Below the pieces are notes generated by a model. It ran no database searches and was not told the DNA's origin. It saw nothing but the letters and a program-made list of their open reading frames with translations. A program made the translations under genes and the position numbers. 64,000 nucleotides of DNA. Source: JABMRF01 sp964434235. Lineage in GTDB: Bacteria > Patescibacteriota > Patescibacteriia > UBA11705 > JABHMO01. This document shows positions 24,373-32,713 of the stretch, piece by piece (within the stretch, counting starts at the first letter, position 1; each line of letters begins with the position of its first letter). Location of the stretch: assembly GCA_964434235.1 (NCBI GenBank), contig CAYSUN010000002.1, positions 1 to 64,000 of the forward strand, given 5' to 3'.

Positions 24373-25114
24373 TTATTTATCTTTTTTCAGCCAATCATTC
24401 ATAACTGTAAGTATGTCTAAATCATTAAATCGGATTATAAGGCTTTTCGCCAGTATATGAACAAGTCCTTGTCGTGTATCAATTTTTTTCCAATTGCAAT
24501 CTGGCTGAGCCAGTTTTTCTAGTAAATCTTCCAACCATTCTTGGTAAAATTTTGGAAAGTGAAACCAAATGGCTTGATTTATTTTTTGCACTTCGTTGAA
24601 AAGAAATTTGGAGTATGGTTCACTTAAGGGAATATCGGTCATTGGGTGATCTGTGGTAATAAATCTTGATAAAAAATTCCATAATGTAGCGTAAGTTTCA
24701 GCAAATTTTTCATGGCACCATTTGTCATCTCCTGGAATTTTTTCTAAAGTNNNNNNNNNNTGATACAGCACCAAGCAAAAATGTAAGTCTTCTGTTTGCA
24801 GTAAATAATACTTTTTCTTTTTCCTCTGAAATTAAATCCAAGATTCTTTGGAGCCTGGAATCTTTTTCACCTGTAATGATGTAGCATTTTAGCAGTTCTA
24901 CGCCAATTGGTGAGTCGTAAACAATAATATCGTTTAACAGTTCGTTAAAAAGTTTTTGTTCTAGTTCATCATCTAGTGATGTCGTTAAACAAGAAAGTAA
25001 AAATATTCTTTGTGCCCAGGTGAATCTTTCTGTGCTGGAATTTGGCTGAAAATCACTTGCAAGATCGGACGACGAGTAAGCTTTGTCAAATTCTTCTAAA
25101 ATTAGTCGGTCCAT
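24373..25114 (-). CDS. hypothetical protein interrupted by an assembly gap
   Basis: Read on the minus strand from ATG 25114, 5 bases after AGGAGG, to 24373. The N-terminal about 118 residues are helical and acidic (LEEFDKAYSS, EQKLFNELLNDIIVY, LQRILDLISEEKEK). Ten Ns at 24751-24760 interrupt the frame, and the about 125 residues after the gap are also helical and tryptophan-rich (WCHEKFAETYATLWNFL, AIWFHFPKFYQEWLEDLL). It is most likely one all-helical protein of about 245 residues plus whatever the gap hides. Since the gap length is unknown, frame continuity is assumed. Unknown family. Confidence 0.6.
24751..24760. other. assembly gap (10 N)
   Basis: Ten undetermined bases join two contigs inside the minus-strand gene; the true length is unknown. 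Confidence 0.99.
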
Positions 25115-25158
25115 GTTGGCCTCCTGTGGCTTTGATAATGAACAGTCCTGAATAAACG

Positions 25159-25187
25159 AGTTTACTATATTATTTGTTGTCTGTCAA
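25159..25187 (-). promoter_or_regulatory. sigma-70 promoter, minus strand
   Basis: TTGACA (25187-25182), 17 bases, TAAACT (25164-25159), 45 bases upstream of the gap-containing gene. Confidence 0.75.
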
Positions 25188-25309
25188 TTATCGAATTGTT
25201 TGATAAAAATTTGCTAGGTAAAAGTAAAAAAAAATGTTAAAATATAATTAATGCAAGTAGAAGTTCTTTTTTGTGAACTTTTAACTTTATAAACTTTTAA
25301 CTGTGTGAT

Positions 25310-25780
25310 ATGAAATATTTGGTTGTGTTTTATTCTAGAACAGGTGTTACTAGGCTAGTTGGTGAAAAATTAGCTAATCTTTTGAGTTGTGTTTCTGAAG
25401 AAATTTTGGATACTAAAAAACGTAAAGGTCCAATTGGTTATATTACTTCTGGACGAGAAGCAGTTTATAAGTCATTAACCAAATTAGAACCTCAGCAAAA
25501 TAATCCACAAGATTTTGATTTAGTTATTATTGGTACACCAGTTTGGGCTTGGGATATTAGTACTCCGATTCGGACTTATTTAGAAAACAACCGAGGTAAT
25601 TTCAAAAAAGTTGCTTTTTTCTGTACGATGCAAGGATCTGGTGATAATCAAGCTTACAAAACAATGATTGAGATTTGTGAGCAAGAGCCAATTGCTACTT
25701 TAAGTTTGTTGACAAAAAAAGTTCTTAAAGATAAAAATGAAAAAAATCTTAAAAATTTTATAGAAAAAATAAAAATATGA
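25310..25780 (+). CDS. flavodoxin-like protein
   Basis: The 156-residue protein opens with KYLVVFYSRTGVTRLV, the strand and phosphate-binding loop that holds FMN, and has DFDLVIIGTPVWAWDISTPIRTYL (the aromatic-containing FMN-stacking loop) and KVAFFCTMQGSG. It is a short-chain flavodoxin-type electron carrier or NAD(P)H-linked flavoprotein of the cytoplasm. The start has no SD; the spacer in front repeats aacttttaacttta. Its stop overlaps the next start (ATGA at 25777-25780), so the two genes are translationally coupled. Confidence 0.88.
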   Translation: MKYLVVFYSRTGVTRLVGEKLANLLSCVSEEILDTKKRKGPIGYITSGREAVYKSLTKLEPQQNNPQDFDLVIIGTPVWAWDISTPIRTYLENNRGNFKKVAFFCTMQGSGDNQAYKTMIEICEQEPIATLSLLTKKVLKDKNEKNLKNFIEKIKI

Positions 25781-26754
25781 GTAACCTTGATGAAATGTTC
25801 ATGCATGATTTACATGCTCAAAAGTTACATAGCGAGTTTCGCGAAAATAAAAGAACAGAGGAACAAATCCAAGAACTGTTTTCCGCTCTTGGTTATGAAA
25901 ATGTCCCAAGCAGTATATTAAGTCGTTTAAGTAAGCTTTCTTGTATTGAAGGCTTGAATGTCCAGAATAGAAATTCTCATTTTCAAGATGCAGTAGAAAT
26001 TTCTGAATTAATTGATAACCTTGTTGCTGATTACGAAATGACAGAGTCTGAAATGAACGAGCTTCGTTTTGCTTGTTTAGTTCATGATGTTGGCAAGTCT
26101 GGACCGTCAGAAGCTACGCCAGAGCAACAACAAGCTTTTGTTGATATATTTAATTTGAAGTTTAACCAATATGTGTATCTTGTAAAAAATTATCAAGTTA
26201 CGCCAAGTGAATTAACGCTAGAAAAGGCTTTAGAAATTAAGGTTGAGGAGGGTGCTCTTTCAGCCGAACGAGCCAAAGAAATTATTGCTTTAGTGGTAGA
26301 AGCTAGCAAACATCAAGAGATAAAAAGATTTGAAACCAAGATAACACCCAAAATTCGTATGGGACTATTTTGGTCTGCGCATGTATTTTGGACTTATGAT
26401 ATTTTAAGAGATCAAGGCATTGATGAAAAAATTACTGACGTTGCGTCCAGCCATCATATGATAGATGGAAGTGATCCAGCTAGAATCGGTATGGAAAATG
26501 TTAGTCCGCAAATGGCGTCATTAGAATTAGTTGATAAATACCAAGCCTTTAGAGTTAGATTAATCTTGGCTGATAAATATCAAGCCTTTAGAATTAGAGG
26601 TGCTAAAAGTCACGAAGAGACTGTCTCTATATTAAAAAAAATAATTTTTGAAAGATTAGCAAACAACTTAAAAGCTTTGACTTTATATATGGAGGCGTTA
26701 GAGCTAATTGATAAAAATAAAGAAATTTTTGAAAAAGAACTTGATTTAGCTTAA
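25777..26754 (+). CDS. HD-domain protein with an internal duplication
   Basis: The 325-residue protein has a metal-binding HD pattern: SHFQDAVEI (about residues 68-76), LVHDVGKSG (about 105-113), a later H/HxxxD region (VFWTYDI) and ASSHHMIDG (about 225-233). This resembles HD phosphohydrolases and HD-GYP-type phosphodiesterases, though the GYP motif itself is not seen. Residues 253-265 and 266-278 are a tandem copy: DKYQAFRVR is followed 13 residues later by DKYQAFRIR. In relatives I would expect this helix once. Cytoplasmic; the substrate, probably a nucleotide, is unknown. Coupled to the flavodoxin gene by a 4-base overlap. Confidence 0.75.
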   Translation: MSNLDEMFMHDLHAQKLHSEFRENKRTEEQIQELFSALGYENVPSSILSRLSKLSCIEGLNVQNRNSHFQDAVEISELIDNLVADYEMTESEMNELRFACLVHDVGKSGPSEATPEQQQAFVDIFNLKFNQYVYLVKNYQVTPSELTLEKALEIKVEEGALSAERAKEIIALVVEASKHQEIKRFETKITPKIRMGLFWSAHVFWTYDILRDQGIDEKITDVASSHHMIDGSDPARIGMENVSPQMASLELVDKYQAFRVRLILADKYQAFRIRGAKSHEETVSILKKIIFERLANNLKALTLYMEALELIDKNKEIFEKELDLA

Positions 26755-26857
26755 GTAAAGGGAACACAGAAAACATGAAAACATGAAAACAAGAAATCAT
26801 TTAAACACTTGATCATTAATCATAGAACATGGAACATAGAACACAGAAAACATGAAA

Positions 26858-27027
26858 ACAAGAAATCAATAAATCATTTAAACACTTAATCACTAAAACA
26901 AGAAATCAAGGGAAAGGAAGATTCAAGTAACAAGAAAACGAAAATACTTAGCACTGCCAACTCTTACCGCATTCCTTTATGGTGCGTAAAACTTGAAACA
27001 AAATAAAAAAGGCAACAAAGCTACTCA
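26858..27027 (+). repeat. 170-base inverted repeat, left arm
   Basis: The segment recurs in reverse complement at 32714-32882 with about five mismatches by eye. It contains the words cttagcactgccaactctt and a small hairpin accgcat-tcctttatgg-tgcgt. The arms flank five genes over 5.7 kb. Confidence 0.85.
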
Positions 27028-27095
27028 CCACCTACCTAACGGCACGCAGGCTCGCCACTTAATACTTAACACTTTTTATTTACTGTTTACTTTTA

Positions 27096-27132
27096 TCCCG
27101 AACTATAATGCTATAAGACGTTAAGTTCAGGG
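27096..27132. repeat. 37-base hairpin repeat, copy 2
   Basis: Two substitutions from copies 1 and 3 (TCCCG, TAATG); followed by GCAAGCCTTTTAACTTTT as in the others. It lies 68 bases before the NYN gene. Confidence 0.8.
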
Positions 27133-27199
27133 CAAGCCTTTTAACTTTTATTACTTAACACTTAATACTTACTCATTTACTTATTTACTAATTACTTAT

Positions 27200-27703
27200 A
27201 TGTCTATTCACAAAGATCAAAGAGTTGGCGTTTTAGTTGATATTCAAAACTTATATTACAGTGCAAAGGTTTTGTATAAAAGAAAAGTGAATTTTAATGC
27301 TATTTTAAAAGATGTTGTTGGCGAGCGGAAACTTATTCGAGCAATTGCTTATGGTATTGCCACAGAAGAAGGTTTGGAAGAAAAATTTTTTGACGCCTTA
27401 GTAAAAGTTGGTTATGAAGTCAAAACAAAAGATTTACAAATTTTTCCTGGAGGTGCAAAAAAAGGGGATTGGGATGTGGGAATTGCTATTGATGCTGTTA
27501 AAATGTCTAAAAGTTTAGATGTTATAATATTAGCTTCAGGTGATGGCGATTATTTACCCTTGGTTGAGTACATTCAAAATACAACTGGTTGTAGGGTTGA
27601 GGTTGTAGCCTTTGCTGAATCTTCAAACTCAAAATTGATAGATTTTGCTAATACTTTTTATAACATGAGTGATAATAAAAAAAGATTTTTATTGGCAAAG
27701 TAA
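27200..27703 (+). CDS. NYN-domain (LabA/DUF88) predicted ribonuclease
   Basis: The 167-residue protein is a PIN-like NYN domain: RVGVLVDIQNLYYSAK (residues about 8-23, first catalytic Asp and Asn), KKGDWDVGIAIDAV (about 91-104, Asp residues), DVIILASGDGDYLPLVEYI (about 110-128, with the DGD pair) and VEVVAFAESSNSKLIDFAN. These acidic residues bind a metal in the family. Cytoplasmic; probable RNA cleavage, target unknown. No SD. It is the first gene inside the inverted-repeat segment and is followed 73 bases later by the ComEC-type hydrolase. Confidence 0.88.
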   Translation: MSIHKDQRVGVLVDIQNLYYSAKVLYKRKVNFNAILKDVVGERKLIRAIAYGIATEEGLEEKFFDALVKVGYEVKTKDLQIFPGGAKKGDWDVGIAIDAVKMSKSLDVIILASGDGDYLPLVEYIQNTTGCRVEVVAFAESSNSKLIDFANTFYNMSDNKKRFLLAK

Positions 27704-27776
27704 AGTTGAATTTAAAATTTACATAAATAAAACTGCCATAATTTTAGGCAGTTTTGTTTTGTGATATAATTTAAAT

Positions 27777-28706
27777 ATGGAGAAAAAATTTCAAAAAATA
27801 ATTTTTAGTTTGCTGATTGTTTTTGGTGTTCTGCTTGTAATCGTCATTCAAAGTGCCCCACGTGACGGCGATGACGCCGGTGCAGAGGCGGGAAATTTGG
27901 CGCCTCTGCACCAGGAAATGGAAATCCATTTCCTGGACGTGGGGCAGGGTGATGCGATTTATATTCGCACACCATATGACCAAGATATTTTGATTGATGG
28001 CGGACCAGACAAGAATGTTTTAAGTGAACTCGGGCGAGTTATGCCATTTTGGGATCATGAAATTGATATTATGATTTTAACTCATCCGCATAGCGACCAT
28101 GTGACTGGACTAGTCGAAGTGTTACGACGTTTTGATGTTAAAGAAATTTATTACACTGGCGTTTTGCATACAGCTCCAGATTATTTAACTTGGCTAAATG
28201 AAATTCAAAAGCAGAATTTACATTTGAATATAGTTCAAGATTTTTTTGCGGTCAAACTTGGGCCTGATTTAGAGTTACAATTTCTTGCCCCGCAAAAAAA
28301 TCTTATAAATAAAAAGGTTGAAGAACTCAATAATACTTCAATTGTTAATAAACTTATTTATGGTAAAACAAGTTTTTTGTTTATGGGAGATGCTGAAGTG
28401 GAGGAGGAAGCTGAGTTACTTGAAGATGTTAAAATTACCAGTGAAAATACTTCTTCCTATGAGTTAAAATCAAATGTGATTAAACTTGGTCATCATGGTA
28501 GCACGAGCTCAAGTTCAGAAGTTTTTCTGCAAGCAGTTAAGCCAGAATTAGGCATTATTTGTGTGGGTACTGACAATGAATTTGGTCATCCACATCTTCA
28601 AACAATAAAACGTTTAGAAAGATTGCAAATACCATTTTTACGAACTGATCTTGATGGTAGAATTACGATCATTAGTGATGCTCAAAATTTTTGGATCAAA
28701 GATTAA
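27777..28706 (+). CDS. ComEC-type metallo-beta-lactamase hydrolase, membrane-anchored
   Basis: A 309-residue protein with an N-terminal membrane helix (about residues 7-24) and a ComEC/YdeI-type metallo-beta-lactamase domain: HFLDVGQGDAIYI (about 51-63), LTHPHSDHVTG (zinc ligands HxHxDH, about 100-110), FLFMGDAE, LGHHGSTSSSS and GHPH near the end. In full-length ComEC this domain degrades the non-transported DNA strand; here it is a separate exported protein. Residues about 27-51 (APRDGDDAGAEAG...) form a linker encoded by a GC-rich cloverleaf palindrome. Cleavage or anchoring is not determined. No SD. Confidence 0.88.
   Translation: MEKKFQKIIFSLLIVFGVLLVIVIQSAPRDGDDAGAEAGNLAPLHQEMEIHFLDVGQGDAIYIRTPYDQDILIDGGPDKNVLSELGRVMPFWDHEIDIMILTHPHSDHVTGLVEVLRRFDVKEIYYTGVLHTAPDYLTWLNEIQKQNLHLNIVQDFFAVKLGPDLELQFLAPQKNLINKKVEELNNTSIVNKLIYGKTSFLFMGDAEVEEEAELLEDVKITSENTSSYELKSNVIKLGHHGSTSSSSEVFLQAVKPELGIICVGTDNEFGHPHLQTIKRLERLQIPFLRTDLDGRITIISDAQNFWIKD
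27854..27946. repeat. nested palindrome (cloverleaf) inside the hydrolase gene
   Basis: An outer stem tgccccacgt/acgtggggca (27854-27863, 27937-27946) encloses three hairpins: ggcg-atga-cgcc (27867-27878), ggtgcagaggcg/cgcctctgcacc (27879-27890, 27901-27912) and aggaaatgg/ccatttcct (27913-27934). Nearly every base in 93 bases is paired, and GC content far exceeds the flanks. Confidence 0.9.
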
Positions 28707-28821
28707 TTTGAATATTACTATTGTTTAGGCTATAATTTAATTGATTGATTCTTTCTGGGACACCTTGCTTGTCCCTATTTTCTTATCCGCGTATTTTTCA
28801 TTGTTCATTTTTCACAGAACA

Positions 28822-28860
28822 CCTGCCTACCGGTTTACGTGCCGGAGGTATGCAGGCAGG
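28822..28860. repeat. REP-like palindrome
   Basis: cctgcctaccgg at the left and ccgg...tgcaggcagg at the right are complementary. The cctgcctacc/ggcagg words recur at 4660-4680 and 32650-32665. Confidence 0.6.
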
Positions 28861-28930
28861 CGGAACAGCTACTTAAGCTATTTTATTTTTTAACGTTTAA
28901 TGTTTAACTTTTTCTTACTGTTTACTTTTA

Positions 28931-28967
28931 CCCCGAACTATAACGCTATAAGACGTTAAGTTCAGGG
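28931..28967. repeat. 37-base hairpin repeat, copy 3
   Basis: Identical to copy 1 over the 37 bases, followed by GCAAGCCTTTTA. It lies 97 bases before the surface-protein gene. Confidence 0.85.
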
Positions 28968-29064
28968 CAAGCCTTTTAATTTTTAACTTTTTCAATTTAC
29001 TGTTTATTTACTTAATACTTTTTTACTCACTTTTACTTTACCTTAATTCATAACTCATATTTAT

Positions 29065-30855
29065 ATGGACAACCTTAATCAAAACTTTGAAAAAGCAACG
29101 CCAACGGTTAGCAAATGGCCAATGGTAGTTTTAATCACTTTAGTTTCGCTTTTAGTTATTAGCAATTTAGTAACAATGTTTTTTTTATTTATTAAAGAAA
29201 ATCCACAGGAAATTCAAGAGGAAGTTGTGCTGGATAATTTTGATAATGAAGTGGCTATTGATGAAGACAGTAATGTGGTGTTTGACGATGACTCAACTTA
29301 TGTTTCAAATTCAAAAGGAGATTTACAAGTTGATTGGCGCGAGTTTCCAGCTACAGAGAATTTTTATAATATAATGTCTTATGATTTTACTCAAAAGCAA
29401 GAAATCATAGATTTGCAAATGACAATTTATAATGTCGGGACAATCAAAAGTGAACCATATATAGGTCGTGGTTTATTTGTAGCTTCTGTTTCACCGGACG
29501 GAATGGCCTTGAGGGACGATAAATATTGGATTATTTTTGATGGTGAAAAAACGATTGTACTTGGTAAATATTCTGATAAAACTGAGTGGCCAATTCTTCA
29601 AGAATTATTTGTGTATAATGACAATTTAACTTTAGCTGGGCGAGAAATGCCGGATAGTTTGGCTATTCCTAATTCTGATTATAAATTGATTAAAAGTGAG
29701 ATGAGATTTCCAAAGTTAATTACTGACTATTATAATTTAGAAAAAGTTTATTCTATTAACGGAATTACTGTGTACGGGGATGAACGATCTGGTTGTTTTG
29801 TAGTTCGTCGACCAGATAGTAGTGTCGAGGAATATCATATTAATTACCCCTTTTTAGAAGGGGATAGAAATAGTACAAATCCAAGTGTATTCAGTCAGGT
29901 TTTGGACTTTACTTGGTTAAAAGATGGCTTAAAAAATGATATTGAGTTTCAAACTACGGTTGTTAGTGGATGTGGTACAGCTGGTTGTTACGATTATGTT
30001 AGGGATAATGATTTTACGCAAACACAATTAGTGGCAGTTGGGCAAATGCCTGATGAAAGTTCAGTTTATTATTATAATGATGAAGTAATTGAAAATATTG
30101 ATAATAATCCTAAAAGTAACTCTGAAAATATATTACTTAAAACTTATGGCAACTATTATCCAGGTTGGGATTCTGAGACTGAACAGCCAATTAAGAAAGA
30201 GGCTTTTAAGGATTTTGTTAAAAAATATCCAGTATTATTTTGGCAAGATGCATTTGGTAAATGGATGCAATTCACTAATATTAAATATCAGCCATCTGTA
30301 GAATGTGGCAAACCAGTTATTTATCTTTATCCAGAAGAGGACATGAATGTAGATGTTAAAGTTGAACCAACTGGTGGCATCAAATTTAGTGACCCAGCTT
30401 ATAATGGTGGTTGGTCTGTATTTGCTAGTACAGAAAGTGAGCTTCTAAATTTAAATGATCGAATTACTTATCCATATTTATTTTGGGAGGGTTATGGTTA
30501 TAAATATAGTCAACCAAAGCAAGGTTTTGTTGTTAAAAGTAGTGATGTAGAAGTTTATTTGAAGAATATTTTGGCTAAACTTGGACTTACTAAAAAAGAA
30601 ACTGCAGACTTTAATGAATTCTGGGTACCTGAAATGTTAAAACAAGAAAAACCTTTTTACTTTATTACATTTTTACCACAAAGCGAATTTGATAAGATTG
30701 CTCCGTTAAAAGTTAATCCAGCTCCAGATACTGTAATTCGGGTGTTTATGGATTATCAGGGACTTGATCAATTCAAGAGTGTGGAACCGTTGCGAATTAC
30801 TACACCAAAAAGACAAGGCTTTACAGTTGTAGAATGGGGCGGGGCACTTCACTAA
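29065..30855 (+). CDS. membrane-anchored surface protein with a KPVIYLYP domain
   Basis: The 596-residue protein has a short cytoplasmic N-terminus, one transmembrane helix (about residues 20-43), an acidic linker (about 48-85) and a large extracytoplasmic part. The C-terminal about 180 residues begin with CGKPVIYLYP (from about residue 414), followed by a beta-rich region with VKVEPTGG, YPYLFWEGYGYKY and FITFLPQSEFDKI. I have the impression that the KPVIYLYP opening recurs in extracellular proteins of this kind of bacterium, but I know no function. A CGTAGC disulphide-type motif lies near residue 310. No SD. Confidence 0.75.
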   Translation: MDNLNQNFEKATPTVSKWPMVVLITLVSLLVISNLVTMFFLFIKENPQEIQEEVVLDNFDNEVAIDEDSNVVFDDDSTYVSNSKGDLQVDWREFPATENFYNIMSYDFTQKQEIIDLQMTIYNVGTIKSEPYIGRGLFVASVSPDGMALRDDKYWIIFDGEKTIVLGKYSDKTEWPILQELFVYNDNLTLAGREMPDSLAIPNSDYKLIKSEMRFPKLITDYYNLEKVYSINGITVYGDERSGCFVVRRPDSSVEEYHINYPFLEGDRNSTNPSVFSQVLDFTWLKDGLKNDIEFQTTVVSGCGTAGCYDYVRDNDFTQTQLVAVGQMPDESSVYYYNDEVIENIDNNPKSNSENILLKTYGNYYPGWDSETEQPIKKEAFKDFVKKYPVLFWQDAFGKWMQFTNIKYQPSVECGKPVIYLYPEEDMNVDVKVEPTGGIKFSDPAYNGGWSVFASTESELLNLNDRITYPYLFWEGYGYKYSQPKQGFVVKSSDVEVYLKNILAKLGLTKKETADFNEFWVPEMLKQEKPFYFITFLPQSEFDKIAPLKVNPAPDTVIRVFMDYQGLDQFKSVEPLRITTPKRQGFTVVEWGGALH

Positions 30856-30889
30856 TAAGTTTATAGGTAAAAGGTAAAAGTAAGAACCC

Positions 30890-30923
30890 TAAGTGGTTTG
30901 CCCGGCTTCAGCCGGATACGGGG
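30890..30923. repeat. GC-rich palindrome in an intergenic spacer
   Basis: ccggc-ttca-gccgg lies inside the wider imperfect stem cccgg...cggg. It stands out against AT-rich flanks and looks like another REP-like element. Confidence 0.5.
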
Positions 30924-30963
30924 TGTCTGAATAGCTATTAACCTTTAATACTGATAAGATGAA

Positions 30964-31848
30964 ATGAAAAAAGAATATAAATTTTTAATTTCTACAGTAA
31001 TTCTCCTTGCGATTTTGCAGGGAGGATTGCTTTTTTTTCATTACAGTCATTTGCAAATCAATGATCAAATTTTAATGGAGCACTCAATTCATCGCAGTTT
31101 GCATCTTAGCTCTAATTTTTTTGATGAAGCTTATGAGTTTGTTGGACAAGGATTTCAGTTTGAATCAGGCAAAGTGCGAGCTGTGATTTCGCCACATCAT
31201 CTTTTTGTCAAGGATCGGATTGCTTCATTATTTAAATCTTTGGAAAAATATGATTATGATCAAGTGATAATGGTTGGGCCTGATCATTTAAATGATTCTG
31301 GCTATGATATAGTAACTTCCAGTTCAGCTTGGGCTACTCCTTATGGTGAATTAAGTGCAGATTCTGTTTTTACTGAAAAGCTTTTGCAAACTGATTTTGT
31401 TGACTTAAACGAAAGAGCTATGTCTGAAGAGTTTGCAATTAGTGGTTTGGTTTCTTTCGTAAAAAAAACTTGGCCTGAAGCATCTTTTGTGCCGATTATT
31501 TTATCAGATAAAGTTAATCAAGAAAAACTTGATCAATTATTGACCTTTATTCAAAATAATAAGTCTGATAATTGTTTGTTAATTGCTAGTGTTGATTTTT
31601 CACATTATGCGTCGCCTTCAGAAGCAGAAAAACAAGATCAAATCAGTAATTCAGTTATTGCGGAGATGCAAACTGACCAAGCTTTGACTATCCCAGTTGA
31701 TTCGCCACAGTCAATTTATGTAACATTAAATTATGCTTTAAATAATGGCGCGAACAAGAACAAATTATTATCACATACAAATACTGGTGTTATCCAGCCG
31801 TGGAGCTCAGAAACTGCTGTTACACATAATATTTGGATTTTTTGGTAG
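30964..31848 (+). CDS. Memo-like protein (AmmeMemoRadiSam system protein B)
   Basis: The 294-residue protein has an N-terminal hydrophobic helix (about residues 7-25) and a Memo fold: VRAVISPHHLF (about 76-86), DQVIMVGPDHLNDSG (about 99-113), TPYGELSAD and LLIASVDFSHYAS (about 205-217) with the conserved histidines. Memo belongs to the dioxygenase LigB-like superfamily. In other genomes it occurs with AMMECR1 and a radical SAM gene; neither is near here. The membrane helix suggests location outside the cytoplasm. No SD. Confidence 0.85.
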   Translation: MKKEYKFLISTVILLAILQGGLLFFHYSHLQINDQILMEHSIHRSLHLSSNFFDEAYEFVGQGFQFESGKVRAVISPHHLFVKDRIASLFKSLEKYDYDQVIMVGPDHLNDSGYDIVTSSSAWATPYGELSADSVFTEKLLQTDFVDLNERAMSEEFAISGLVSFVKKTWPEASFVPIILSDKVNQEKLDQLLTFIQNNKSDNCLLIASVDFSHYASPSEAEKQDQISNSVIAEMQTDQALTIPVDSPQSIYVTLNYALNNGANKNKLLSHTNTGVIQPWSSETAVTHNIWIFW

Positions 31849-31980
31849 GCTTGATTTAACTGAAAAAGTTGGTATAATAGAGCCAAATTATTAAAATAGT
31901 TAATAAAGTTGATTGGGTTGATTGAGTTGATTGTATTAGTTAACTTAATAAACTTATTAAACTTAATAAACTTTTATTTT

Positions 31981-32577
31981 ATGAAAAAAGAAAGAACCCT
32001 TGTTCTTATTAAACCAGACGGAATTCAACGTAGTTTAATGGGGGACATTATTCAAAGATTTGAAAGAGTTGGGCTTAAATTGGTAGCGACTAAAATGCTT
32101 GTACCATCTACTGATCAAGTTGAAAAACATTATACTTTAGATCCAGAGTGGAGAAGAATTACTGGAGAAAAAACAATTAAAGGTTACAAAGACAAAGGCT
32201 TACAGCCACCAAGTGAAGATCCACTTGCAATTACTGCTATCATTTTAGAAAATCTAAAAAAATACATGTCTAGCGGACCAGTTTTAGCCATGGTTTGGCA
32301 AGGTGTTCACGCAGTTAAGATTGTTAGAAAATTAGTTGGAGGAACAGAACCTTTAACTTCTGATGTCGGAACAATTCGTGGAGATTATGTTTTGGATTCA
32401 TACCAATTATCTGATTTAGATGGACGGGCAATTAGAAATCTTGTTCATGCTTCAGGTTCAGTGGAAGAATCAGCTATGGAAATTAAACATTGGTTTGCTG
32501 AAAATGAGATTATTGAATATCGATTGATTCAAGAACAAATGCTTTATGATGTAAATTTAGACGGTATTTTAGAGTAA
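31981..32577 (+). CDS. ndk: nucleoside diphosphate kinase with an insertion
   Basis: The ATG at 31981 gives MKKERTLVLIKPDGIQRS, the standard Ndk start; the open frame upstream is spacer sequence. The catalytic histidine lies in NLVHASGSVEES (H156), and GTIRGDY precedes it. The enzyme moves the terminal phosphate between nucleoside triphosphates and diphosphates. At 198 residues it is about 50 longer than usual: roughly 25 extra residues follow HYTLDPEWRR (about residues 55-85), about eight lie between GDY and the active site, and the C-terminus is extended. No SD. Confidence 0.95.
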   Translation: MKKERTLVLIKPDGIQRSLMGDIIQRFERVGLKLVATKMLVPSTDQVEKHYTLDPEWRRITGEKTIKGYKDKGLQPPSEDPLAITAIILENLKKYMSSGPVLAMVWQGVHAVKIVRKLVGGTEPLTSDVGTIRGDYVLDSYQLSDLDGRAIRNLVHASGSVEESAMEIKHWFAENEIIEYRLIQEQMLYDVNLDGILE

Positions 32578-32612
32578 ATGAACTTATAAATTGTAATAAT
32601 TGTTATAAAAAA

Positions 32613-32642
32613 AGCACTCGAAGTTTATTCGGGTGTTTTTTT
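32613..32642 (+). terminator. intrinsic terminator after ndk
   Basis: cactcgaa/ttcgggtg (8 bp, one G-T pair, 5-base loop) followed by a run of seven T. Confidence 0.8.
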
Positions 32643-32713
32643 AAGCCGGCCACGCCTGCCTGCCGTTCGGTCTGAGTTCATGGTCGAAGACCTGCAGACA
32701 GGTGTTAAGTAAA

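Larger units (their letters stand above)
26755..27199. repeat. repeat-rich intergenic region
   Basis: This 445-base gap has no gene. It holds reiterated words (aacatgaaaacaagaaatca and variants at 26770-26900), the left 170-base arm of a large inverted repeat (26858-27027), a partial REP-like word (cacctacctaacggcacgcaggctcgcc, 27028-27057 in part) and hairpin repeat copy 2, and ends with short acttaatact-type repeats before the NYN gene. Confidence 0.7.
28707..29064. repeat. intergenic region with repeats
   Basis: This 358-base gap has no gene. It contains a hairpin gggaca/tgtccc (28757-28775) followed by T-rich sequence that may terminate the upstream gene, a REP-like palindrome, hairpin repeat copy 3 and short T-rich reiterations before the next start. 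Confidence 0.6.

Noticed and set aside
25777..25780. Recoding of TGA as glycine (code 25)
   Set aside because: TGA ends several intact genes (flavodoxin, ruvX, the 161-residue membrane protein) at the expected length, so it acts as a stop.
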